Assembly (NCBI GenBank): GCA_023333565.1
Contig: JAJKFH010001141.1
Coordinates: 62,001-126,000 of the forward strand
Direction of reading: 5' to 3'
Origin: Puffinus mauretanicus
Lineage: Eukaryota > Chordata > Aves > Procellariiformes > Procellariidae
Length of the DNA stretch: 64,000 nt
Shown here: piece after piece, positions 37,221 to 48,715 of the stretch
Layout of the letters: each line of letters opens with the position of its first letter
How positions within the stretch are numbered: position 1 is the stretch's first letter
Notes under the pieces: model-generated
The model's database searches: none
The model's input: the letters and a program-made list of their open reading frames with translations, nothing else
What the model was told of the DNA's origin: nothing
Program-made: the position numbers and the translations under genes

Positions 37221-40200
37221 TTACTTCCTGAAGCTTCTCCTGCTGGACGAGGTTGTGGTGACGGTGTAGGATTTGGAGCCGCCCCCAGAGGAGAAGCCGA
37301 GCGCCCCGCTGCCCATGCCTCCTCCCAGGCTAAGGCCTCCTCCGATTCCTCCTCCCAGAAATCCACTGGAACTGGTATAGCCACCACCACCGCTGGAGCT
37401 GACCACGGCTGTGGCACAGAGAGAAGCAAACCAAACGTGAGTGCCAGGGAACTTCGAACCCAGCTTGGAACCCTCACAGAAAGGGCATTTTTAAATTGCA
37501 GCAACCAGATGAAAACTCTCTACGACCTCCTGCAAAACACAGGGCCCAGGATACTAATCTCTTGTTACATCTTGGCCAGAGCATTTATTCTCTGTGCTAA
37601 GCCAGATGCTCGAGGGTTGAGCAGCCCATCCCCTCCTCCATCACTCAGTCTGGCTCAGGACCCCTTGCAGCACGGAGAACCCCGTATCATAAACACATTC
37701 AGCTCATCTCTTGGTGCACCAAAGAGGCTGCGGGCATGTGGTTCACCAGCTACCAGCGGCAATTAAGTGGATGAAAAGCAGAGCCACTAGTTTAGAGCTG
37801 TAGACGGCGTCTCCGAGACACCAGCATCTGTCCAATGCCTAGACAAGCAATGCTTCCCAAGCTGGAAAGACACCCTCTAACGTCGCCTTTCCACTAGCTT
37901 CCAACCCAGGCAACGCTTTTTGTCATTAGTACATTTTTCTCCATACAAAAATGGGAGGAAAGAAGGATCAATATTCCCCCAAGTTAAATTTCATACAGAT
38001 GAGTTAGAGCTGAAGTCTGCCGCGGAGCCAACAGCACTATCAACTTCTGTCTCGGGGCGCTCCCATTTAGGAAGGGGGCTAACTGGTTTGCAGAAGCTAA
38101 GGCAGGGCGCTATGAGGCTCCTGCACGCAGACCCAGCTGGTCCCCACCTGCATTTTCTAAAGGCATATGGCTATGTGTAACTATTATAACTTATAAAATC
38201 AACTCACAGATGTTGACGTTGCCAACTCCATCACCAGCCAACCTATTGGAGAAGAAAAACACAAAGGCAAAAAGGAAGAGGACGGGTTAGACTCTGCATT
38301 ACTCAATGTTCCCCCAGGGCCTCGGCGCTGAGGGTGAAGACAATGGCAGTGAGTTATTACTGCTGTTGTAAATAATTCAGACAAGATAAGTGTGCCATCC
38401 AGCGCTTTGTTCTGGCCCTACATTTACAAGCTCTGTTATCACCTGGGGGGGGGCTGAAAGAGCACAGAAGCTCTGTCCTAATTCCATGGGGATTTGAGCC
38501 ACTTGGAAATTTTCTGCCACAGCATCGAACATATGATGGAAAACTTTTTTCTTCTTTGTGTATTTTCACCAAAAGTATCAAATCTTCCCCAGAACTTGCC
38601 AGTTTGGCTCTTCCGCCAAAGCATTTTTAGGACAAAAAGTCAGTTTAAAATGCAAGGTTTTCTCTTCTGTATTTCCTTGCAGAAATTGGAATTGGGCCCT
38701 CACAATGTCGCCAAGCAAAGGGAACAAAGAGCTGGACCCTTCCTCACGTAAAACCCACAGGTTGCACCCACCTGCTCTCCTCGCCCTCCAACAGCTTCCT
38801 GTAGGTCGCAATCTCGATGTCCAGGGCCAGCTTGACGTTCATGAGCTCCTGGTACTCGCGGAGCTGCCGGGCCATGTCCTGCTTCGCCTTCTGCAGAGCT
38901 GCCTCCAGCTCCTCTAGCTTTGCTTTGGCGTCTTTGACAGCCAACTCACCACGTTCCTCGGCTTCAGCAATGGCTGCTTCCAGCTTGGCACGCTGCAGGG
39001 ACAGAGCGGGGTACGTTGGTGGGCATTCACCTCCTTGGTGGAGGACACTACTGCCCATGTACTTCTGACATCTACTGGCCAGACTCTCTCTGTGTATCTG
39101 CAGAGCGCTGGAGCCATCTGCTCAGCTTAGATCCCTAGAAGTTCATGCCTACACGTTTTTTTGGGGCACTGGATGGAGATCAGCCTGCAAAGGAAGCTCG
39201 TCTCATCCCAAGATACGTTCTTCTGAAAGGCAGACCCTATTTCTCTCCACTGGCTACATTTTTGGAAGACTTTCTTCAGGTGATCCTCAACTTCTGAGAC
39301 CACCCACACCGCATACAACAGCGCAACACTTAGGGTTAATGCAAGCTCAGGTTTTCTCTCCTATTATGCCCCAGAGCTTGTTCAGAGCCAGTTGGTCTCC
39401 AGCAAGCTTTGATGTGAGGCAAGCGTGGACTCGAGCAGACCTGCAGTTAACAAACAATGCAGACCTACCCCAAAAGCATCCCTGTGGGGCCACATCGAGC
39501 TGGCAGTCTAACGCACCCTCAACTGTGCCCCCTGTACCTCCAAAAAAGCCCCGTGTTTGGCAGGAAGGGCTCACAATGAACACATGTGCTTTATACTCAT
39601 TCATTATTCAAGGGAGCTGCACTGGGTTAGCTCTTTGCTTGTAAGTGTGTGTTGAAGCCTCCCTGCCCTGAAACCAAATAAACACGAGTGGATGAATCAC
39701 AATGGCTTATCTCCAGCGTTGTGCACCCTGGTTATTCACAACCAGTTTTCAGCCCCGAACATGGTCTGAACCACTCACTGGTCTGGCTTTCACCAGCCGT
39801 TTGATATAGCGATAACAGCCCCTGGAGAAAGCAAACAGAACTCCCATACAGCTGAAAAATTCTTTTATGTGCCCAAACACCGTGTTCCCTTCTGCAGAAA
39901 GGGAGTGGACAAAGATCCCAGGAGCAAGAGGGTACAAGGAATGTGTGTGGCTCAGAGGGAGGCCGCACGCAGCCTTGCCCTTTGGAAACGGCTCTGCATC
40001 ACTCCCCTTCTGCGCTCCCAGGTCGCTGGCGGACTTGTTCTCACCTCTAGTTCAGCTGCCTCTCAGCATAAGGTTCCTCACAACACAGTTTCCCCCTCCA
40101 TCAGAACTGACATCTTTTGAGGTGAGCACTGCAGCCACCCCCAAACTGCTTCTACAGACGTTGTGTTACACCCGGATCCCTGGCACGCTTGTGGCCGCTA

Positions 40201-43200
40201 AATCCACTGCTCTGCAGCAGGAGAACAAGGGCAGCTCCTCACCTGGGCCTTCACATTTTCAATTTCACCCTGCAGCCTCTGGATCATGCGGTTTATCTCC
40301 GAGATCTCATTCTTCGTGTTGCGCAGGTCATCTCCGTGTTTCCCAGCAGTGACTTGCAGTGCCTCGTACTGTGGCATAAAACAGAATAAGAGAAAAGCAT
40401 GGAGTCAGCCTGGCAGTCAATTAGCCAGCTAAAATCTCTCCCACTCATGACACACAGGATACAGGTACTAACAGACGCTGCAACTGCCTTTACCTCTCCC
40501 ATAACTCACCTTGCTTTGGTACCAGGACTCGGCCTCCGCCCGGCTCCGGTTGGCAATCTCCTCGTACTGCGCTTTGACCTCTGCAATGATGCTGTCCAGG
40601 TCCAGGTTTCGATTGTTATCCATAGACAGCACCACAGAGGTGTCAGAGATCTGGGCCTGCAGCTCATGAAGTTCCTGCCAGTTGCATAAAAACAATACCA
40701 TTAATCACTGACTTCTAAGGGCCTCTCTTTTGGAAGCCAAATAAAGAGAGAATCTGAGAAGAAAAGGCAAAGGGAGGCAGATAAGAAGAATTCAATCAAA
40801 ACATTCATTAATTAGAAAGAAACCAACTGAATCACATCAACCTTGCAAAGCACAAAGTAACAAACAACAGCAGAAATGGAGCTACCTCTTATCACTCACA
40901 TCCTGACAGCAAGGTTAGTTTACCCCACTCCTAAGATAAGAACCCAGCATGACATGCTAGTCCAAGAAGCTTCAGCATCAGCTTCACAATAAAGTGAGGG
41001 CCAAATTCCACCACCTCACCTAAGGATGCAACAAGTCCAGTTCAATCAAACTCTTATTTTGCAAATAATGGGTAAGATAAAGGCGTCTGGGACAAGGAGC
41101 CTTCCTTCCTTTCTCTCACACAGCACGCAAGCACACACCAGCACTACAGCACTGGCTATAATACACTGGTTTTCCTTGTTTTCGCACTAACAGCATCAAA
41201 AAAATAATGCATGTCCTGGCTACGTTTGCAATAAATCCATCTCACACCCCAGACAGGGAGAAATCACTGTGACAATTCAGAGGATGTGCGCTTTACTCGC
41301 AGGCTTATTTCTGCTTATGCAAGGGAAGGCTCCGTGTCTCCATCACCTTTCTTGTCTCTGGAAACAGCAGATTAATTTTCTCAGTCACCATTCGCTGTTC
41401 TTCACCCACTGGTGGTGCTACACTGCAGCAGCCACAAGAAGAAGAAAGGACCTTACCGCTTCATAGAGAGACCTCAGGAAGTTAATCTCATCCGTCAGGG
41501 CATCCACCTTGGCCTCCAGCTCCACTTTGTTCATGTAGGCGGCATCCACATCCTAAAAAAGAGTGATAATCCATTGAGATTGCCATAGCTTTGATGACTA
41601 AGTCCACCCAGCCTTTGATGGCTTCAAAAGCAGCCATGAGCCCATCAAGTTCCCCAGCTTGTCTGCTCTCCACGTCCCTCTGCCCAATGACCCACCATGT
41701 CCTAAAAATTATCTACCAGTGTACTAAATATTGCCGGTGTGCAGGATCCCACATGTTCTGTAGGGTCCCCTGGACCTGTGTTTGCAAGTCCACTGTCAGT
41801 TTGGACAGTCAGGGGAGGCCTTAGGAAGTGTCCCAAAGAAAGATACAGCCATAATCTATGATATCCATGGGATCTGACACTCCTTCCAGCTTCCTGTAGA
41901 GACTTCAGTGCCTACACTGAGGCAGCCTTCAGCCAGAAGTGAGAGCTGTGATTCTTCACCTGCAGGTCTCTAGGCACAGCTGTAGCAAAGAGAGCGTAGG
42001 GGCAAAAGGGGGCGAAGGGCTGCAAACATACATGATCAGTCCCAGCTAATATCCATGGCACGCACCTTCTTGAGCACCACAAACTCGTTCTCTGCTGCCG
42101 TGCGCTTGTTGATTTCGTCTTCGTATCTGCCAGAAAAAAAGGGATTGGTGTGAAGTTAGAGCCTGGGTAAAAGGAAAAAATGTCACAATGAAGAGTCACC
42201 CCGATTCCCTTCTCTCTCCCTCCATTTCTCTCTTTGGGAACCACCTCAGCAAAGCCTATGACTTCCTCAAGCCAGCCACAGGCAGAGGTTTGCTGTACCA
42301 CTGCAGCACGTGTATTATTTGCACAAGGGGTACCAGCTGTATGCCACAGTTCCAGGGTACTGTTTGGATGAGCTGATGCCTGAAAGCTGTTCTGGTCCAC
42401 ACCGCCATGACCACCACTAACCTGGAAAGCATTTCTCATGCATGCTTTCCCACATTCATCAAAATTCACCGCACTTAAGAAGATTGCCGCTCCTTATCCT
42501 CAGTCACAGACAGCTGCAGGATGGCAGTCTACGTCCTGAGGCTCTCAGCTTTTTCACTTGCCCCTTGACAGAGCAAATACAATTGCAGAAGAGATGCAGG
42601 CAGATTCAACAAATTCCTCTATGCTGATCAAAGCACCTGTTAATGCTACTTTCACCGTGCGCTTCCTTATTACAGACATTTGAGAATATTTTGCAGGTGT
42701 CAATCACATGCCACTGTCCTGGTAAGAGCAGAGTACAATTATTCCCATTCTGCACAAAGTGGCTATGCTTCGAAGTCACACAAACTTCTAATATTGGCTA
42801 TATTGGATATAAATATCCCTTCCTTAGCTGTCCACCTTTAGATGTAATGAGCTAGATCCTCAGCAGATAAAAATCATGCTCCATTGACTTTATGGGAGTT
42901 CACTGATTTGTACCACTTTGCAAGCCTGGGTCTCAGAGCCTGCCTTACACCATTCTACGTAAGCCAACCTGCTGAAACAAATGGCAAGAATCTGCTCTAC
43001 GAATCCTGAAAGTCATCCAAGGAACAGAGCAGGAACCACTCTGGCTGTTTCAGAATTGCTGTTGCCAAAGTCAGAACACTGCTCTGTTTATTTACACAGT
43101 CCCTGCATGGCTAGCGCGGTAATTTGCCTTCCAAAGCGTGAGCTACTTCACTTTCAACAGCCTTCATGTACCTCCCCTTCTGCTCCGCACTGGAAGCTTG

Positions 43201-46074
43201 CCCATCCACACTGGCATAAATGGACGTTGTCCCTTTCGAGGTCAATGAACTGCATCCGTTGCTACTGCAGAGTAATATATGACCTGCAAATTACGTGATC
43301 GTGCTGCCTACGCGCAGCCTGCAGCGCAGAACGGATAATCACAGAAGGTAAAAAGACTGAATTATTCTAGAACGGCTTGTCGAATTCCTCATTTCCTGGG
43401 GGAAGCTCCACCAAGCTGGTCAACGAATTGACAAATCACGCAATATTCTCCATTAACTCCCGAGGCGCCTCGGGAAGCCCGGGGCACTATCACACCTTGG
43501 CACGCCCTGCACCACGCCACGTGGACAGCGCAAACACAGCCTGCTCCTACCCTTGCTTACTTTGAACCACACCCTTAGTCAATGCAGTTACTGAATAAGG
43601 GACCGAATCTCATCCCCTGGAGCCTCGTGCATATAAATCTCCTCCCCTACCCCAGATGTAAACTGAGAATTACTGTGTAAATTGGACGTATGAAAAAGAG
43701 GCAACAGACACATAAAGAGCTAGTCGCGTTTTAGGTATTCTACTTAGAAGATGAGATTTTCTGCATATAAATGGGGAAAAGCAGGTTCTGAACTCCAGTT
43801 ACCACATCCTCACTCCCCCTGCTGCACTAGCATCTTAGGCTCCTAATTCCTGCTTCCCTTCTCTTAGCACATATAGGGTTTGGTTTTACATGGACGTGTA
43901 AGCTGGAGGAATAAATATGCACCTGTGCACCTTGCATTCAGGTGACATGCAACTAAAATTAGGGCTATAATTCCTCTGGGTGCAAACCATCTCCTTGCTG
44001 CTGCCTTGCAGAGATGCAAAGCACAACTGTGGATGAGCAAGAGTGGAAATAACCGAGCAGGGTTGGGGGAAACATCATTCCCATGCACCTCCTTGGGAAT
44101 CACTGGCTATTGACTTTCCCTAAACACACCCTGGGGATTATCAGATCTGTTTGTTTTCAGTTCCTGCTTGATCCAGTTTGCCAGCTCCCTCTTTTCTTTC
44201 TTTTTTATTAAAGGCATTCCCCTGTACAGCTGGGTTGGGCACAGCCTGGGACAAAGGCTACTTCCTTCATGGGACTCCTCCCAAGTGACACAATTTGAAC
44301 TGAAAAATGGCTTAAAAATTGCAGGTCACCTGCTGCATTACCTACCCACAAAACAAGCAGCAGTTCACCCACCGCCTGCCAACCTGCTGAGCTCCCATGG
44401 GATTCCTACGGACCCGAACTGGCACGTCCAACCCAAAGTATGAAGCCATCCCTGAGGAGGCCCCAAAGCAAAGCCAAGAGGATGGAGCCACTCAAGACCA
44501 TGTGGGAACAAGGTGCCACGAGCGATCCAGGCAAGAAGAATCCAGGCAGCTTCCCTGGACTGGACACCTAATTCATGGCTGGGAAAAAATATCCCTCCCA
44601 AGCAGAAAAGCTGGGGACATCTCTGCCAAGCTACTGACCAACCTGCCAGCTCAACCACACCGTTAGATGGGAAGATTATACGTTACTTGGTTTTGAAATC
44701 CTCAACAAGATCCTGCATGTTCTTCAGTTCGCCCTCCAAACGCCCTTTGTCATTCAACAGCCCATCCAGCTGCCGTCGCAGGTTGTTGATGTATGTCTCA
44801 AACATGGGAGCAATGTTACTCCGGGCGGTCTTCTGGTCCTGGAGGAGGCTCCATTTGGTCTCCAGCATTTTGTTTTGCTGCTCCAGGAACCGGACCTGGA
44901 AAGCAACCAAGGGGTCATTTGTGAAAGCGGGAGGAAGGGGGAGCTGACACTACAGAGTTTGGATCCTGGGGGAAGGACAGGCTGCAGATGGTATCTGAAG
45001 AATTTAGATTGCTCATAGGAAGGACCTAAACTCTGGAGGGTGATAAAGACCATGAGGCAGCACTGCTACTTTCGGGCTTGGCTTATGGCTTTAAGGCTTT
45101 GTATGAATTAAAGATAAGCAGATCCTGCTTGCCTGACCCTTGACAGAAGCCATCCACAGACCTCAAAGACAGCCAATTACTCAAACTCCAGGTCTGGATT
45201 CCTTGCATTTTGAGGATACCAGAGCTGAAGTTTACATAGGACATAGGATCAATTACTGCAAGACAGTAAAGCAACAGTGGTACAGGGCAGTGCAAACAAA
45301 CACAGCAAGTTGTGACTTACGTCAAGATCTGTTCCACTGGGATGATTCCTCTCCAAGAGGCCCCCATCTCCCTGAATTTGGTGGTGGTGTGCTGGGGTGC
45401 AGATTTCATCTTTAAAGCTTGCACCCACATTGTGGGCGATACCAGCTAAATAAAGGGGCTATAAAGCTGGCCTAAGCAGGGCAAAACCCCTTCCTGATGG
45501 CAATGCAAGCAGGGCTTTAATAAGAGTTATTGGATTGCAGTAGGCAAATCACACCATGCTCTTGAGGACCTGATCCTGAGCCCATTTATGAATCCCACTC
45601 TGGGTTAAGCGAGCTTTGGGTCAGACCTGCTTTTAAGCAGTGTACACAGAGTTATCAGTCTTTCCAACACCTCACCTTGTCAATGAAGGAGGCGAATCTG
45701 TTGTTGAGAGTCTTGATTTGCTCCTTCTCCTCCTTGCGCACCCGCTGGATATTGGGGTCAATCTCCAGATTCAGGGGCGTCAGGAGGCTCTGGTTGATGG
45801 TGACCTCCTGGATGCTCCCAGGGCTGAGCGCCCCACCGAGTCCCATGCCTCCATAGCCGTATCCAGAGCGAACGCTGTAGGAGCTGCCACCTCCAAGGGA
45901 GATCCGCTTGTTGGAGGAGCCGAGGTTGTAGAGGCTGGAGCTGCCAAAGCTACCTGCCCTGCCTAAGCCGGCACCCCCTCCTAGTCCACGGGTCGAGGAG
46001 ACGGTGCTGACCCGCACTTGGTTGATCCCCGGGACGGCTGCAGAGCGAGAGCTGAAACTCACAGACCGGGACAT
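37221..46074 (-). CDS. KRT7: Keratin 7, simple-epithelial type II keratin, nine exons, complete
   Basis: Coding exons in transcript order (plus coordinates): 45676-46074, 44687-44895, 42066-42126, 41457-41552, 40510-40674, 40243-40368, 38772-38992, 38208-38242, 37221-37408. The sum is 1500 bp (499 aa), frame intact, all GT-AG. The head has no cysteine; [22 protein letters not shown] and [20 protein letters not shown] parallel mammalian KRT7. So does the tail ([20 protein letters not shown], ending SSSRRSFRK). The rod opens with [20 protein letters not shown] and closes with [13 protein letters not shown] near residue 425. The product pairs with simple type I keratins in glandular, ductal and transitional epithelia (family knowledge). 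It is the only gene here on the minus strand, as KRT7 is inverted against its neighbours in mammals. An in-frame ATG 11 codons upstream (46107) is rejected because MSRS matches family starts. Intron 2 is long (about 2.56 kb). Confidence 0.93.
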
Positions 46075-46173
46075 GGCTGCTCTGAGGGTGTTTTCAGAAT
46101 CCCCCACCCTTCAAAAGCTCAGGGAAGCTGTGCTGGAGACCGGGAAAGTGAGTGAGTTCTCCTGACTGCTTCT

Positions 46174-46183
46174 CCTTTTATCC
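46174..46183 (-). promoter_or_regulatory. KRT7: TATA-like element of KRT7
   Basis: CCTTTTATCC on the plus strand reads GGATAAAAGG on the coding strand, 100 bp upstream of the KRT7 start codon. It is identical to the element of the second keratin gene. Confidence 0.65.
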
Positions 46184-46346
46184 GTTAGAAAAGCTGGGCT
46201 TGGCCCAAGGGCAAAAGAGAGATCGTTTTACTGCCTCGGAGAGCTGGGTGTGCCTGGCTGCCTTCCCACCCTCCGTCAACCTGCTGAATTCGAGCAGGCG
46301 AGGAGGGAAGGGCCAGGGAAGGGCCAGGACGCACCTGGTGCCGTGT

Positions 46347-46412
46347 CCCCGCGCTCAGACCTGGCTTTGTTCTGCACCTCCCCGCGCTCAGACCGGGCGT
46401 TGTTCTGCACCT
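46347..46412 (+). repeat. 33-bp tandem duplication upstream of KRT7
   Basis: Two adjacent 33-bp copies (46347-46379 and 46380-46412) differ at about three positions. Each contains the CCCCGCGCTCAGACC core and ends in GTTCTGCACCT. The pair lies about 165-240 bp upstream of the KRT7 TATA-like element. Confidence 0.8.
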
Positions 46413-48470
46413 CCCTTTGCCTCTGCCACATGTGCAGCCGAGGGACGTGAAGCACGGGCTCTTCTGGGCTCTCTTGGCAGAGAGTCATAACAGGACAGGT
46501 CCGATTCCCATTTCCTCAAGGCTTCTCCATTCCTCTCCGCTTGCCTAAATGGATGTTGAAATGAGAAGAGAGGGAACATGCATTGATTTTTAACTCTGGC
46601 AGAGCAGGTAGCTCCCCTGTGCAACAGCAGAAAGGAGATAAGGGGTCTCAGCTCAGCGCCAGGTCCAGCCTCGTTTAACATAAACCAAAGCCAGCTGCAG
46701 CCTTGGGCACACACGCTGCACTCTGCCAGCAGCACCCAGCGCGTCTGCGCCACGCAGGGGAAGGAGGGCAGCAGCAGGGAGATGCCGCAGCTATTCCTGG
46801 ACACCATGGCCTTCTCTCTCCCGTTAGTGTTAAAATAAAGGTGGTTTAGGTGGGCTGCACCCTGCACGTGGAAATACCCACGTGCCAGTCCACACTCAAA
46901 AGGAGACAGGACAGGTTTCTGCTTAAATTTCTGGGCTCCTGTGCAGAAAAGGCAGAGACAAAGATTAGTTTTATGGGCTTTCTGCATTTTCAAATAGCCT
47001 CGAAGCTCTCTTTACTATCAGGTCGTAAATCCTCCATGAGATTTCGAAGTCTGGCCTGAATGTGTCACCCTTCAGCTCTTCCCCTCATCAGGACAGCAAG
47101 ATAGCGCTGGCTACGTATTCTGGCCACAGCCTATTAAAAATATGTACTTCCTTCTCTGCGGGAAGAATACAAGTTGCCTGGAGATCCCAACTACTAAAAG
47201 GAAATTCTCTTTTTGAAGAAGGGAAAGGGGGAGATCGAGCCAGACAGAGACATATAAGGCAAAATTCTTCCCTGCCCTGCAAGCTGGCTCAGCTTCCACC
47301 AGCAAACAAAAAATAACCCATTGAGTGTAAAGTAAACTTGCGTGTTCCGCACACCCAGCTATACTTGACCTGATGGCTGATGTAGGCAGGCTAGGGTTCA
47401 TTTCATCCGTACACAGCTGAAATGCAACAAGGCAGAAGTCTCCAGCGGCTTTACATAGCTCCAGGTCCTTCTGCGCTCCCAGAGGGAGACAGGCCGCCCT
47501 CTTGCAACTCCTCTGGGCTGTCCTGAGAAGACAGGGATTGAATCTGGAAGTGTGATTGAGAGTCCTACGGTCAGGCAAGAGTAACTCCCACCAAAGTAAG
47601 CCCTGGCTGCTGGATTTTTCAGGTTGCGTTCCAGCCTCAACTCCTTTACATCAGCAGACAGGGATTTTTTGCACCACGCGACGCGCAAACCAGAAAGCCA
47701 TCCAGCCCGCTGTCAGGTAAACGCTCACAAAGGCAAAGCTGTTCTCAGCAGCCTCGGCAGCAAGAGAACTGAACTCCACCTTGGTTTGCTTTATCACGGG
47801 CTAGATCAATCAAAAGCCATTTTCTGATCGTAATTACTGCCATGCAGCACCACTGATTTTAGGTAAGGATGAGTCTGTCTTCCATTCAAAGCTCAAGCTT
47901 TCTTTTCTGTACCATGAGCAACCCAGCCAGTGGAGGAGAGACTCGGGAAAGCCTCATTTACCTTACTGCTATACGCTCCCCAGCGCCCAGTGCTGCAGCT
48001 AGCCCGTTTAGATCCCCTGCACTTATTACAACCCATCCTGCAAGTGAATGTTCCCCGTTTAAATCAGGTTTCAAGTAAGTTTAAGTCAGAGCAGGACCTG
48101 GCGATCCAGAGATGTCGCGAGCAGAGTTTGCTTGTGTTGTTGGGACGCCATGGTAACGCTGCATACTTTCACAACCGCAGGGACTGGTAAATACTTCCAA
48201 GCCCATGTGAATGACCCCCAGGGATTCAGGTTTGGTAACACAGAAGACGCTGTATTGACTGGTTAAACACCCTCCTGGGGGAGTGAATGCTTTGACACCG
48301 CGACTGCTGTGCTTGGTGTCACCACGCCAGCCCAGTCCCTGCACACACGGGAACAGCCCGCCGCTGTGCACTGACACTCACAAAGCTGGCGGAAGTGTCA
48401 CAAGTGATAAATCCCTCTATAAACCCTTTGGTAAATGTAGCAGGCTCTCAATTCCAGCCCAGAAAGTGCC

Positions 48471-48488
48471 AAAAAAAAAAAAAAAAAA
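48471..48488 (+). repeat. Homopolymer A tract
   Basis: 18 consecutive A residues in the KRT7-KRT80 spacer. No retroposon body was recognised upstream of it. Confidence 0.8.
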
Positions 48489-48680
48489 TCAAATATGGTT
48501 ACATCCTAATGGAAGAGGAATAAATCTTTGCAGGCAAGCAAAACTGTGTGTTAGGAATACCTTATTTTGCTGACCAATGTCAGCCTGTTGTTTCCACATC
48601 TTCTGTCGATATCCCAGGGCTATCTCTTGCTGTGTGTTTAGATTGCAGCGTTTGGATTTAAAGCCTTCTGGAACAGGGTG

Positions 48681-48715
48681 TGCCCTTAGGTTTTGCGGGG
48701 TGCCCTTAGGTTTTG
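48681..48715 (+). repeat. Short direct repeat (15-bp units, 20-bp period)
   Basis: TGCCCTTAGGTTTTG occurs at 48681-48695 and again at 48701-48715, separated by five bases. It is a local duplication with no evident function. Confidence 0.75.

Noticed and set aside
46075..46107. An upstream in-frame ATG extending KRT7 by 11 residues
   Set aside because: The MSRSVSFS start matches the keratin family, and the upstream residues ([11 protein letters not shown]) do not resemble any keratin head.
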